This document shows, piece by piece, positions 1-8,996 of a stretch of DNA of 64,000 nucleotides; within the stretch, counting starts at the first letter, position 1, and each line of letters begins with the position of its first letter. A program made the position numbers and the translations under genes. The DNA comes from Rudanella lutea DSM 19387. Lineage in GTDB: Bacteria; Bacteroidota; Bacteroidia; Cytophagales; Spirosomataceae. Below the pieces are notes generated by a model. It was not told the origin of the DNA, did not search any database, and saw nothing but the letters and a program-made list of their open reading frames with translations. The DNA is taken from NCBI RefSeq assembly GCF_000383955.1, contig NZ_KB913013.1, positions 4,917,694 through 4,981,693 of the forward strand. The letters run 5' to 3'.

Positions 1-1
1 G

Positions 2-709
2 CTGAGCGTGCTGATTGTGATTCTGGAGAGTGTGCCCGCATTGGCCAGTCAGTTCGGCGCTTTCTTTGAAAAGGTCGAATGGATATTTACCATTCTGTTT
101 ACGATCGAGTTCGTACTGCGGCTGATCAGCGTCCGCCGGCCGTTAGGGTATCTATTCAGCTTTTTCGGGCTGGTCGATCTGCTGTCTATTTTACCGGGTT
201 ACGTGGGGCTGTTTATGGTGGGCGGCAACGAGCTGATGGCCGTTCGGATTCTGCGACTCATCCGGATTTTTCGGATTTTGAAGCTGGGCGAGTACACCGC
301 TGCGGCCCGCTTGCTGGCGTATTCGTTGCGGGAGAGCCGGGCCAAAATCGCCGTATTTTTCGTCACCATTCTGTCGCTTGTGGTGGTGCTGGGGGCCATG
401 ATGTACGTGGTCGAAGGGCGTACCAACGGGTTCGAGAGTATTCCGCTGAGTATTTACTGGGCTGTGATCACGATCACGACGGTTGGGTACGGCGACATTG
501 TACCCGCTACGGCGGCTGGTAAGTTTATTGCGACCCTCATTATGATGCTCGGCTACGTGATTATTGCTGTGCCTACCGGCATTGTGGCCGTGAGTATCAG
601 TGCCGCCAGTAGTCGGTTGGCTGTCTCGACCCAATCGTGCCCCAACTGTAGCCGACAGGGCCACGATCCCGATGCCGTGCACTGCAAATACTGCGGGGCT
701 AAGCTCTGA
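2..709 (+). CDS. Voltage-gated potassium channel (ion transporter), 5' end cut by window
   Basis: This is an inner-membrane K+ channel of the six-TM Kv-like family. The reading frame is open to the window edge; a GTG at 8 is in frame, but the S1 helix appears only as its last part (VILESVPAL), so the true start lies upstream. Visible parts are S2/S3, an S4 voltage-sensor helix with regularly spaced arginines (VRILRLIRIFRILKL, about residues 79-93), the pore loop with the selectivity filter TTVGYGD (about residues 157-163), and S6. The C-terminus is not a large cytoplasmic domain but a short zinc-ribbon-like tail with two CxxC pairs (CPNC and CKYC). Family assignment is firm. The role of the zinc ribbon is unknown. 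Confidence 0.88.
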   Translation: MSVLIVILESVPALASQFGAFFEKVEWIFTILFTIEFVLRLISVRRPLGYLFSFFGLVDLLSILPGYVGLFMVGGNELMAVRILRLIRIFRILKLGEYTAAARLLAYSLRESRAKIAVFFVTILSLVVVLGAMMYVVEGRTNGFESIPLSIYWAVITITTVGYGDIVPATAAGKFIATLIMMLGYVIIAVPTGIVAVSISAASSRLAVSTQSCPNCSRQGHDPDAVHCKYCGAKL

Positions 710-850
710 AAACACCTCCTCCCGGTTTTGAGCCGTTCGGCCATCTGTAGGGCCATCAGTACCGGGTACTGGGGATTTTGGGACAAACCGGCCTACTTTT
801 TTGTTATACTTGCGATGGGCTTACAACCCTGAACCTAACTTATTCTGAAA

Positions 851-1537
851 ATGGCAGGTGCTTATTTAATTGGTATCATCGTTTTCGCAGTCAGTGCTTT
901 CGTAAGCTGGCGACTGCGGAGCAAGTTCAACGAGTATTCACAGATTGGCCTGAGCAACGGCCTTAGCGGGGCTGAGATTGCCCAACGGATGCTCAACGAA
1001 AATGGGATTTATGACGTGCGGGTACTCTCGGTGGAGGGTATGCTCACCGACCACTATAACCCGCAGGACAAAACCGTAAACCTTAGTGCCGACGTGTATT
1101 ACGGCCGTAGCGTAGCCGCTGCCGCCGTAGCCGCGCACGAGTGTGGACACGCTGTACAACACAAGGTGGCTTACGGGCCGCTGAAGTTCCGGTCGGCCAT
1201 TGTGCCGTTTGTGTCGGTAGCGTCGCAGTATATGCAGTGGGTGATTTTGGCAGGTATTCTGCTCATTAACACCTCGCTTATTCCGCTTACCATCGGGGTA
1301 GCTCTGTTTGCGGCTACTACCTTGTTCAGCTTTATTACCTTGCCCGTTGAGTTCGACGCGAGCAAGCGGGCGCTGGCGTGGGTGCAAACCCGGGGTATTG
1401 TGACCCAGCGCGAGTACGACTACGCTAAAGACGCCCTGTGGTGGGCGGCAATGACCTATGTGGTGGCGGCCATTGGCTCGCTGGCAACGTTGCTCTACTA
1501 CGTGAGTATCCTGATGGGCGCTCGCCGAAACGATTAA
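851..1537 (+). CDS. YugP-type neutral zinc metallopeptidase (Zn_peptidase_2 family), membrane protein
   Basis: This 228-aa membrane-bound metallopeptidase has the HECGH zinc-binding motif in AAHECGHAVQH (about residues 96-106). It has an N-terminal TM helix and three further hydrophobic segments in the C-terminal half, as is typical of the YugP family. The conserved stretch YDVRVLSVEGMLTDHYNP and the later EFDASKRAL stretch, which supplies a candidate third zinc ligand (Glu), also match the family. Its substrate is unknown. The ATG at 851 directly precedes the first TM segment. A TAnnTTGC-like box (TATACTTGC, 805-813) lies upstream and may be a -7 element, but no well-spaced -33 TTTG is present. 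A strong terminator follows the gene. Confidence 0.88.
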   Translation: MAGAYLIGIIVFAVSAFVSWRLRSKFNEYSQIGLSNGLSGAEIAQRMLNENGIYDVRVLSVEGMLTDHYNPQDKTVNLSADVYYGRSVAAAAVAAHECGHAVQHKVAYGPLKFRSAIVPFVSVASQYMQWVILAGILLINTSLIPLTIGVALFAATTLFSFITLPVEFDASKRALAWVQTRGIVTQREYDYAKDALWWAAMTYVVAAIGSLATLLYYVSILMGARRND

Positions 1538-1575
1538 GAAGCTATTTAAATCGCGCGTGGCGCGTACCGTTACCG

Positions 1576-1606
1576 AAGTGGCCTGCTATTAGCAGGCCAC
1601 TTTTTT
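1576..1606 (+). terminator. Rho-independent terminator after the zinc peptidase gene
   Basis: A perfect 12-bp stem (AAGTGGCCTGCT pairing with AGCAGGCCACTT) with a 3-nt loop is followed by a run of T. It sits 39 nt after the peptidase stop codon and 70 nt before the DUF1800 start. Confidence 0.9.
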
Positions 1607-1675
1607 CATATATTGCCTTGCTCTTTTCCCGGCGCAGGTAGTTTGCCGGGCCATCGTACTTGATTTCAATTTTTC

Positions 1676-3349
1676 ATGGCCTACCTTTCTCCGTACAGTG
1701 CGGTACTGACCGCCAAAACGGCGGCCCATCTGCTCCGGCGGGCAACGTTTGGCCCCACCCCCGCCGAGATTACGCAGTTTACGGGTAAAACGGCCGCCGA
1801 GGCTGTGCAGCTACTCATCGGTAATGCAAATTACAACCCGCCCGCGCCCGTCGACCTGGATAGCACGCAGCCCACCGCCGGTCAAGCGTACATGGGGTTT
1901 GCGTTTAATGGTGATCGGAACTTCGATTTTGGGCATTACATCCGGTACTGGTGGCTGGGGCTCATGCTCGGGCAGAATCAGCCGATAAGCCTGCTCGACA
2001 AGCTGACGTTATTCTGGCAGAATCACTTTGTGACAACCCGCGAGGTGGTTGACGATTACCGGTTTGTGTGGCGGTATATGCAATTACTTCGCAATGGTGC
2101 CTTGGGGAATTTTCGGACGCTGGTGACCGAAATCAGCAAAGACCCGGCCATGCTCAAATACCTCAACGGCAACGAAAACGAGGTGGGAAAGCCCAACGAA
2201 AACTACGCCCGCGAGTTGCAGGAGCTGTTTACGGTCGGGGCGGTCGACTACGACGGGAACAAAAATTACACCGAAGACGACGTGAAGGCAGCCGCGCGGG
2301 TGCTCACGGGCTGGAAGTTTACCAACTACTGGGTCAACGGGTCTACCAGCATTAGCACTACGTTCAATGCGGCCAAACACGACACAACAAACAAAACGTT
2401 TTCGGCCAGCTACAACAATGCCGTGATTACGGGCCGTACCGGCACTACAGCGGGCGATACCGAGCTGAACGATCTGGTAACGATGCTGTTGAACCACCCG
2501 CAAACCGCCCGGTATATCTGCCGCAAGCTCTACCGCTGGTTTGTAAACCCCATTGTGACGCCCGACATTGAGACAAACGTGATTATTCCGCTGGCCCAGT
2601 TTTTTGCGTCGGCGGGGAATAACTGGGCTATCCGGCCGGTGATTGAGAAGCTCCTGACGAGCGATATTTTCTTCGACCCGGCCAATATCGGGGCCATGAT
2701 CAAGTCGCCGGCGGAGTTTCAGATTGGGGCGTTACGATTTTTTGGGCAGATGCCGCCCGATATGCGGACGAAGATCACCCCATTCAAAAAGTATATGGAC
2801 TTTGTGTTCTGGCGGATGCGCGATTTGCAGGAGCCGCTACTCGATCAGCCGAGTGTGTTTGGATACGAGCCGTATTACCAGACGGGGTTCTCTAAAATCT
2901 GGATCAACACCACCACCGTAGCCCTGCGTAACGACTATACCGACGCCTTCATCTGGCGTTGGCTGGAGGTAGAGCCCGGATATAAACTCGGTATCGATTT
3001 GATTGCCTGGGTAACGAGCCTGCAACCCAACTTTAGCGATATTCCGGCTTCGGGTACGGGCGGCACCGGGCCAGTTACCTGCGTGCAGGTACTCGACGCC
3101 TTTACCCAGAATCTGTTCGCCACCGATCTGTTTGGGAGTCAGAAAGACTTTCTGATCGATCAGATCATGATGATGAACTCGTCGCCCCGTACCAGCTGGG
3201 AGTTTGAGTGGAACACCTACCGCCGAACCATCACGTACCCGGCCAACTACACCACCACCCAAATCACCAACGCCCGCAATACGATCAACTGGCGGCTCCA
3301 GACCCTGATGAAGTACATTTTGCGCATGGCCGAATACCACGTATTATGA
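1676..3349 (+). CDS. DUF1800 domain-containing protein (copy 1)
   Basis: This 557-aa protein belongs to the DUF1800 family, whose biochemical function is unknown. Family features seen are the N-terminal AAHLLRRATFGPT, the WLGLMLGQNQPISLLDKLTLFWQNHF core, the ARELQELFTVG motif, and the C-terminal region ending RMAEYHVL. No signal peptide is obvious at this start. In Bacteroidota and Planctomycetes these genes are commonly paired with DUF1501, as here: the stop codon overlaps the DUF1501 start in an ATGA (3346-3349), implying translational coupling. A close paralogue lies at 7233-8888, with tracts of identical nucleotides. The ATG at 1676 aligns with the N-terminus of that paralogue. Confidence 0.88.
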   Translation: MAYLSPYSAVLTAKTAAHLLRRATFGPTPAEITQFTGKTAAEAVQLLIGNANYNPPAPVDLDSTQPTAGQAYMGFAFNGDRNFDFGHYIRYWWLGLMLGQNQPISLLDKLTLFWQNHFVTTREVVDDYRFVWRYMQLLRNGALGNFRTLVTEISKDPAMLKYLNGNENEVGKPNENYARELQELFTVGAVDYDGNKNYTEDDVKAAARVLTGWKFTNYWVNGSTSISTTFNAAKHDTTNKTFSASYNNAVITGRTGTTAGDTELNDLVTMLLNHPQTARYICRKLYRWFVNPIVTPDIETNVIIPLAQFFASAGNNWAIRPVIEKLLTSDIFFDPANIGAMIKSPAEFQIGALRFFGQMPPDMRTKITPFKKYMDFVFWRMRDLQEPLLDQPSVFGYEPYYQTGFSKIWINTTTVALRNDYTDAFIWRWLEVEPGYKLGIDLIAWVTSLQPNFSDIPASGTGGTGPVTCVQVLDAFTQNLFATDLFGSQKDFLIDQIMMMNSSPRTSWEFEWNTYRRTITYPANYTTTQITNARNTINWRLQTLMKYILRMAEYHVL

Positions 3350-4872
3350 AACGAAGAGATTTTATGCGGGCGGCCTCGTCGGCCCTGCTCCCGGTTATGG
3401 TCGATGGGTTTGGGGTGAAGGCCATGGCCAAAAGCTCGGCCCTGGTGCAGTCGCTGATGCAGACTGGCGCGGCTTACGGCGACCGGGTGCTGGTGATTAT
3501 TTACCTCAACGGCGGCAATGACGGCCTCAATACCGTGATTCCGCTCGATCAGCTGAGTGCCTACAACACCCTGCGTGGCTACGGTACAGCGGCCAACGTG
3601 GCCATTCCGCAAAACAAAGTCCTGACACTGTCGGGCAATGATAAAACCGGGTTGCACCCCTCGATGACCGGGTTGCGCAACCTGTACAACGACGGTAAGC
3701 TGACGATTGTCCACTCGGTATCGTACCCCAATCCCGATCAGTCGCATTACCGCTCGACAGACATCTGGATGACGGCCGTCGACGCCGAGCAGACAAGCGA
3801 AACCGGCTGGGCCGGGCGTTACCTGAACACGCAGTTTCCGGGCTATCCGGTGGGCTACCCCAACCCACAAATGGAAGACCCGCTGGCTATCCAGATCGGC
3901 TACCTGACCTCTACGGCCCTGCTCGGCCCCACACAGTCGATGGGGATTGCCATCAACGACCCGGATAGTTTTTACCAGCTTGTAGGGGCTGCTACCTCCA
4001 CCTCGCCAGCCGATTTGCCTTGTTGTGATGCGGGCGACCTGATTGCGTACATCCGCAAGCAGCAGGCGCTTTCGGTAGGGTATGCGGGCGAAATTAAACG
4101 GGCGGCCGATGCCGGTCGCAACCTCGCTACCTACCCGGCGTCGACCGAGAAAAATTACCTGGCCGATCAGCTCAAAATTGTGGCCCGGCTTATTCACGGC
4201 GGCCTCAAAACCAAAATCTACTTTGTGTCGCTTGGGGGCTTTGATACCCACTCGACCCAGGTCGATAGTGCCGACCCGACCCTGGGCGAACACGCCAGCT
4301 TGCTCGGGAAACTGTCGGCAGGGATTGCGGCTTTCCAGCAGGACCTGGCTTTGCAGGGTACCGAAGACCGGGTGGTGGGCATGACGTTTTCGGAGTTTGG
4401 GCGTCGGGCCAATTCCAATAACTCGCGCGGTACCGACCACGGGGTAGCTGCCCCGATGTTTGTGTTTGGCAAGGCCGTAAAACACCCCACCATTGGCACC
4501 AATCCCGACCTGAACGACCTGATTCCGAGTTATGGCGGCAACAAAGACATCAAAATGCAGATTGACTTCCGGCGAGTGTACGGCGATCTGCTGACCGATT
4601 GGTTTGGCGCAGCGCCCGCCACCACGGGGCAGGTGCTGTTTAGAAACTTCCCGACGGTTTCGCTCTTTTCCGACGTGGTTGAAACTGTAGCCTCGGGCGA
4701 CTGGACCAACCGGGCTGTCTGGACGGTGGGCCGACAGCCGATGCCGGGCGAATTTGTGCGGGTCAATGCCGGGCACACGGTTACCATTGGGCAAAACGTG
4801 TCAGTTCGGAACGTGAAGCTGGACGGCAAATTACAGTTTACCGGACCCTACAAACTGAGTATTACCGGGTAG
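3346..4872 (+). CDS. DUF1501 domain-containing protein, Tat-type export signal
   Basis: This 508-aa protein is in the DUF1501 family, a relative of the alkaline phosphatase/sulfatase superfamily whose precise reaction is unknown. The start is set by the ATGA overlap with the upstream DUF1800 gene; it begins MKRRDFMRAASSALLP, a twin-arginine-like signal, so export is likely. Conserved stretches include LVIIYLNGGNDGLNTVIP near the N-terminus, HYRSTDIW, SLGGFDTHSTQ, and TFSEFGRRANSN with a following TDHG. The last 60 or so residues (from about WTNRAVWTVG, with GHTVTIGQNVSVRNVKLDG) look like an added G8-type beta-strand extension. A longer reading frame runs upstream of 3346 but is only the other frame of the DUF1800 gene. 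Confidence 0.88.
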   Translation: MKRRDFMRAASSALLPVMVDGFGVKAMAKSSALVQSLMQTGAAYGDRVLVIIYLNGGNDGLNTVIPLDQLSAYNTLRGYGTAANVAIPQNKVLTLSGNDKTGLHPSMTGLRNLYNDGKLTIVHSVSYPNPDQSHYRSTDIWMTAVDAEQTSETGWAGRYLNTQFPGYPVGYPNPQMEDPLAIQIGYLTSTALLGPTQSMGIAINDPDSFYQLVGAATSTSPADLPCCDAGDLIAYIRKQQALSVGYAGEIKRAADAGRNLATYPASTEKNYLADQLKIVARLIHGGLKTKIYFVSLGGFDTHSTQVDSADPTLGEHASLLGKLSAGIAAFQQDLALQGTEDRVVGMTFSEFGRRANSNNSRGTDHGVAAPMFVFGKAVKHPTIGTNPDLNDLIPSYGGNKDIKMQIDFRRVYGDLLTDWFGAAPATTGQVLFRNFPTVSLFSDVVETVASGDWTNRAVWTVGRQPMPGEFVRVNAGHTVTIGQNVSVRNVKLDGKLQFTGPYKLSITG

Positions 4873-4920
4873 GGGCCATCCCGGCCTATGCGGGTCCCGG
4901 TTGTTTTGTATCTTGCCAGC

Positions 4921-7107
4921 ATGATCCGGGTATTGCTGTACATGATGAGTTTCTGGCTGGCGTTGGGGCCGGTGCTGGGACAAAAGCGGGAACGCACGCG
5001 CTGGGTAGATGCCGAAGATGACCTGCGGGGGGTGTCGTGGCGGTTCAAAGCGGGTGATAGCCTGCGCTGGGCCGACCCGACCTATGAGCCCCTCAACTGG
5101 GAGCACCAATCGCCCGACAACTCGTTGCAGAATAATGAGGCACTCTGGAAAGCTGGCAAAGGCTGGTTTCGGATGGCCTTTCGAATGCGGCCTTCGGCTG
5201 TCGGCAAAGACATACAGCTGGTGGTACAGCAGTTTGGAGCATCTGAAATCTTTCTCGACGGTCGTCTTCTGGCAAAGGTCAAGCCCACCCGCTTCGATTC
5301 GGGCGGTTCGCAGCGTGTGATCCAGTTTGTCTCAATCAGCGTTGCCGATACAAGTAGGCATGTGCTGGCCATTCGCTATCAATTTCGGCGCGATCCGGTT
5401 CTGTTTGGTGCGGTCGACATTGACCCCCTCTATGTAAGTTTCAGACCGGTTAGCGAAGCCGCGCTTTCAGTGGTATGGGGGCGCTGGCTGACACTCGGTA
5501 ATATTTTCTTCGCCAGTGTTTTTGCTATTCTGGCCTTTCTGCATGTGTTGTTTTATCGGGTCAATCGTAGTCAGCGAATCCATTATACGCTGGCCTGGAT
5601 GATGATATTCTTTACGTTGGCATTCGGTATAGGTGAGCTGGATAACCATACAGCAACACTGACACAGCAGGCGGTGGTTGATCCAACGGAAGATGTGCTT
5701 ATCTGCTTTGGGTTTATCCTACTCCTTACGACCGCCTATCAGTACCTGCATCTCCGGCGGGGCTGGGCCTATTATGTTTTGATAGGGATAGCCGTGGCCA
5801 ATTTGGTCTACGAAATTAGTACTAACAAACGCTACGAAAGTCTGGGGGTAATTCCGTTGTTGCTCATTCTGATCGACTACGTGCGTCTCAGCTGGATTGG
5901 CCGCCGACGGGGCGATGCCGACTCCCGCTTGCCGTGGAATTCTATCAAAATGGCCCTGTATTGTCTGGGGCTGATTTTTGTTTACAGCGTGGGGTTGGCC
6001 ATTCTAGAGATCACGGCCCAAAATGATTTCGATAGCTCGATCCTGATTCCGATCTTACTGCTTTTTGGCGTTATTCTGTTCAGCATCCCGGTGGGGCTGT
6101 CGCTCTCGCTTGTGCGCGATTACGCCCGTACGTATCAGGCTCTGTCCGACAATCTTCGTGAGGTGCAGCAACTCTCGGCCCGCACATTGGCGCAGGAGCA
6201 GGAAAAACAGCAGATTCTGGCTACGCAAAACGACCGGCTGGAGCAGCAGGTTCGGGAGCGAACGGCCGAGCTACACCAGTCGCTCGAAGAGCTTAGGGCC
6301 ACGCAGGAACAACTGGTTCAGCGCGAAAAACTGGCGTCGTTGGGGGAACTGACGGCTGGTATCGCCCACGAGATTCAGAACCCGCTCAACTTCGTGAATA
6401 ACTTTGCCGAGGTGAGTGTGGAGCTGCTCGGTGAGCTGCACGAAGAACGAACCCGACCCACCGGCCGCGACGAAGACCTGGAAACCGAATTACTGGAGGA
6501 TCTGAAGCAGAATGTTCAAAAAATAAACGAGCACGGCAAACGGGCTTCCAGTATTGTGCGGGGTATGTTGCAGCACAGCCGCGCCAACGGAGGGCAAAAA
6601 GAACCCACCGACCTGAACGCGCTGGTCGACGAGTACCAGCGGCTGGCTTACCACGGTATGCGGGCCAAAGATAAAGGGGGGCCAACGGGGCGTTTCAACG
6701 TGCATCTGGAAACCGCGCTGACCCCCGACTTGCCTTCTATTAAACTGGTGAAGGAAGACATAGGCCGGGTGCTGGTCAACCTGTTCAACAATGCGTTTTA
6801 CGCCGTAGAGCAACAGTCAAAAACTACCGATCAGCCCAACTACCGGCCTACGGTTTGGGTGTCTACAGCCGCCCAGGCCGATGCCCTTGTGATTCGGATT
6901 CGCGACAATGGTACGGGGATTCCGGCCGAGGTGGCCCGGAAAGTTTTTCAGCCTTTTTTCACGACAAAGCCCACGGGGCAGGGCACCGGCCTGGGGCTAT
7001 CGCTCAGTTACGACATTGTGACCAAAGGACATGGCGGCACCATGATCCTAACCTCAGAGCCGGGTTTGTTTACCGAGTTTGTGATTACGTTGCCGGTGGC
7101 GTCGTAA
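4921..7107 (+). CDS. Membrane sensor histidine kinase with 7TM (DISM-like) input region
   Basis: This protein of about 728 aa starts at an ATG that gives a clean signal peptide (MIRVLLYMMSFWLALGPVLG); an in-frame ATG at 4888 is less likely. An extracytoplasmic beta-rich domain (about 25-175, LLAKVKPTRFDSGG-like) is followed by about seven TM helices (about 185-405), a coiled coil with repeated Gln/Glu (about 415-470), a HisKA-like region with H-box LTAGIAHEIQNPLNF, and an ATPase domain with N-box NLFNNAFYAV, G1 DNGTGI, F-box FQPFFTTK and G2 GTGLGLSL. It lacks a receiver domain, and no response regulator is adjacent. It lies between the DUF1800/DUF1501 pair and the second DUF1800 gene. The ligand is unknown. 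Architecture resembles the 7TMR-DISM kinases common in Cytophagales. Confidence 0.88.
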   Translation: MIRVLLYMMSFWLALGPVLGQKRERTRWVDAEDDLRGVSWRFKAGDSLRWADPTYEPLNWEHQSPDNSLQNNEALWKAGKGWFRMAFRMRPSAVGKDIQLVVQQFGASEIFLDGRLLAKVKPTRFDSGGSQRVIQFVSISVADTSRHVLAIRYQFRRDPVLFGAVDIDPLYVSFRPVSEAALSVVWGRWLTLGNIFFASVFAILAFLHVLFYRVNRSQRIHYTLAWMMIFFTLAFGIGELDNHTATLTQQAVVDPTEDVLICFGFILLLTTAYQYLHLRRGWAYYVLIGIAVANLVYEISTNKRYESLGVIPLLLILIDYVRLSWIGRRRGDADSRLPWNSIKMALYCLGLIFVYSVGLAILEITAQNDFDSSILIPILLLFGVILFSIPVGLSLSLVRDYARTYQALSDNLREVQQLSARTLAQEQEKQQILATQNDRLEQQVRERTAELHQSLEELRATQEQLVQREKLASLGELTAGIAHEIQNPLNFVNNFAEVSVELLGELHEERTRPTGRDEDLETELLEDLKQNVQKINEHGKRASSIVRGMLQHSRANGGQKEPTDLNALVDEYQRLAYHGMRAKDKGGPTGRFNVHLETALTPDLPSIKLVKEDIGRVLVNLFNNAFYAVEQQSKTTDQPNYRPTVWVSTAAQADALVIRIRDNGTGIPAEVARKVFQPFFTTKPTGQGTGLGLSLSYDIVTKGHGGTMILTSEPGLFTEFVITLPVAS

Positions 7108-7191
7108 AGACGCAATATTTTGCATCTCCTCCTGCGTCAGCCTTGCGTTTCCTTCCTCGTCAGTCTTGTGTTTTCTCCCACGCAACCCCCC

Positions 7192-7218
7192 AAAACGATA
7201 AACCAAAAACGATAAACC
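7192..7218. repeat. Tandem AAAACGATAAACC short intergenic repeat
   Basis: Two direct copies of AAAACGATAAACC lie in the short spacer before the second DUF1800 gene. The same 13-mer recurs in the inverted repeat at 58789-58845, and a related TTTTTGGTTTATTGTT occurs near 52828. It looks like a dispersed short intergenic repeat of this genome. Confidence 0.55.
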
Positions 7219-7232
7219 CCGCCCCCTGGCCT

Positions 7233-8888
7233 GTGTCCTCTCTCAACCCACATACCGCTGTTCTGACCCCCCAAACAGCGGCCCATTTGCTCCGGCGGGC
7301 GTCGTTTGGGGCGACATCGGCCGAGGTAGCCGAGTTTGTGGGGCTTACAGCGGGTCAGGCGGTGGAGCGGCTGGTGAATAATGCAAACTATGCTCTGCCG
7401 CCCCCCATCGACCTCAACGATGCCAGGTCCACCGTGGGGCAGCCCATTCGTACTATTCCGTACGATGGCGACCGCAATTCGGAGTTGGGCTATTTTGTGT
7501 CGTACTGGTGGCTGGGCGTGATGCTGGGTCAAAACCAGCCGATTGGTCTGCTCGATAAACTGACCTTGTTCTGGCAAAATCACTTCGTAACTACCCGCGA
7601 GGGCGTCGACGATTATCGGTTCATCTGGCGGTATCTGCACCTGCTGCGTACGCATGCGCTGGGCAACTTCCGAACGTTCCTGATTGAGGTGACCAAAGAC
7701 CCGGCCATGCTCAAATATCTCAACGGCAACGAAAACGAGGCTGGTTCGCCCAATGAGAACTTCGGCCGGGAGTTGCAGGAGTTGTTTACGGTCGGGATTC
7801 TCGACCCCGCCGGGCAGTACAACTACACCGAAGACGACGTGAAAGCGGCCGCGCGGGTGCTTACCGGCTGGAAGTTCAGCAACTATTGGGTGAGTGGCTC
7901 CACCACCATCGGCACCACCTTCGACCCTGCCAAACACGACACCACCGACAAGGTATTTTCGGCCAGTTATAATCATGCCGTGATCCGGGGGCGGAGTGGC
8001 CCCACGGCGGGCGACGATGAGCTGAACGACCTGGTGGCCATGCTGCTGACCCACCCGCAAACGGCCCGGTTTATCTGCCGTAAGCTTTACCGTTGGTTCG
8101 TTAATCCGAATGTAACCCCCGAGGTCGAAACGGCCGTGATTGAGCCGTTGGCCCAATTTTTTGCCTCGCCGGGTAACGATTGGGCCATTCGGCCGGTGCT
8201 GGAAAAACTGCTCACAAGCGACGTGTTTTTTAGCCCCCAAAATCGGGGAGCCATGATCAAATCGCCCGTGGAGCTGGTGGTGGGCACGTTGCGCCAGTTA
8301 CAGCTACCCCCGCCCGACATGGTCACCCGCCCGGCCTCGTACCGGAAGTACATGGATATTTTTTACTGGCGGCTTCGCGACCTTGGGCAGCCGCTGCTCG
8401 ATCAGCCAACGGTGTTTGGGTACGAGCCGTATTACCAGACGGGGTTCTCTAAAATCTGGATCAACACCACCACCATTGCTCTGCGCGGGGCCCTGATCGA
8501 TTATCTGGTGCAGGGCTATTTTGAGGTCGAACCGGGGTACCGGCTCAAGCCCGACTGGGTGGCCCGGATCGAGGCCATTCAGCCTAATTTTTCGGATGTG
8601 CCCCCGCTAATTCCCACCAACCCGCCTACGGGCACGCGGGCCGTAACCTGCGAAGAAGTAGTGGCGGCCCTGCTCGACGGTGTGTTTGCTACCGACCTGT
8701 TTGCGAGTCAGACGGATTTTCTGATCGATAAAATCATGATGCAGGAGATTCCCCGGCTGTCGTGGGAGTTTGAGTGGAATGCGTACCGACGGGACCCTGC
8801 CGATTCGTACCGCCGAAATACGGTGCTCTGGCGGCTCGAAAACCTCATGAAATTCGCCCTCCGCATGGCTGAGTACCATGTCGTATGA
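7233..8888 (+). CDS. DUF1800 domain-containing protein (copy 2), no DUF1501 partner
   Basis: This 551-aa paralogue of the 1676-3349 gene shares its whole layout (AAHLLRRASFGA, GLLDKLTLFWQNHF, GRELQELFTVG, C-terminal RMAEYHVV). I chose the GTG at 7233 because it aligns with the N-terminus of copy 1 and no in-frame ATG lies nearby; longer frames upstream overlap the kinase. Some nucleotide tracts are identical to copy 1, for example about 54 nt around 2866-2919 and 8416-8469. The stop sits in an ATGA like copy 1, but no DUF1501 gene follows. Instead the last codons form the left arm of a perfect 27-bp inverted repeat. Function unknown. Confidence 0.85.
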   Translation: MSSLNPHTAVLTPQTAAHLLRRASFGATSAEVAEFVGLTAGQAVERLVNNANYALPPPIDLNDARSTVGQPIRTIPYDGDRNSELGYFVSYWWLGVMLGQNQPIGLLDKLTLFWQNHFVTTREGVDDYRFIWRYLHLLRTHALGNFRTFLIEVTKDPAMLKYLNGNENEAGSPNENFGRELQELFTVGILDPAGQYNYTEDDVKAAARVLTGWKFSNYWVSGSTTIGTTFDPAKHDTTDKVFSASYNHAVIRGRSGPTAGDDELNDLVAMLLTHPQTARFICRKLYRWFVNPNVTPEVETAVIEPLAQFFASPGNDWAIRPVLEKLLTSDVFFSPQNRGAMIKSPVELVVGTLRQLQLPPPDMVTRPASYRKYMDIFYWRLRDLGQPLLDQPTVFGYEPYYQTGFSKIWINTTTIALRGALIDYLVQGYFEVEPGYRLKPDWVARIEAIQPNFSDVPPLIPTNPPTGTRAVTCEEVVAALLDGVFATDLFASQTDFLIDKIMMQEIPRLSWEFEWNAYRRDPADSYRRNTVLWRLENLMKFALRMAEYHVV

Positions 8889-8933
8889 GCTGTCATCTTT
8901 CTAAACAAGATGACAGCTCATACGACATGGTAC
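8873..8933. repeat. Perfect 27-bp inverted repeat (7-nt loop) spanning the DUF1800 stop codon
   Basis: The left arm (8873-8899) contains the last codons and stop of the DUF1800 gene. The right arm (8907-8933) is its exact reverse complement, and the loop is TCTAAAC. No poly-T follows directly; an A-rich stretch and a second hairpin do. It may be a terminator part or the scar of a template-switch event at the place where a DUF1501 gene would be expected. Confidence 0.9.
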
Positions 8934-8940
8934 AACGAAA

Positions 8941-8972
8941 AAAAGCACCCTATCTTTCGACAAGGTGCTTTT
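8941..8972. terminator. Bidirectional terminator between convergent genes
   Basis: Arms AAAAGCACC and GGTGCTTTT are separated by a 14-nt loop, with A-rich sequence on the left and T-rich on the right. It can serve both the DUF1800 gene and the convergent holin-like gene. Confidence 0.75.
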
Positions 8973-8996
8973 CTGGAAGATCAAAACGGGGCTTGC

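Noticed and set aside
3247-4794. 515-codon open frame on the minus strand
   Set aside because: It is antisense to the DUF1501 gene, shows no domain or signal, and arises from the high GC and codon bias of the real gene.
7137-8240. 367-codon open frame on the minus strand
   Set aside because: Antisense to DUF1800 copy 2; no recognisable domain. The same kind of frame appears opposite copy 1.
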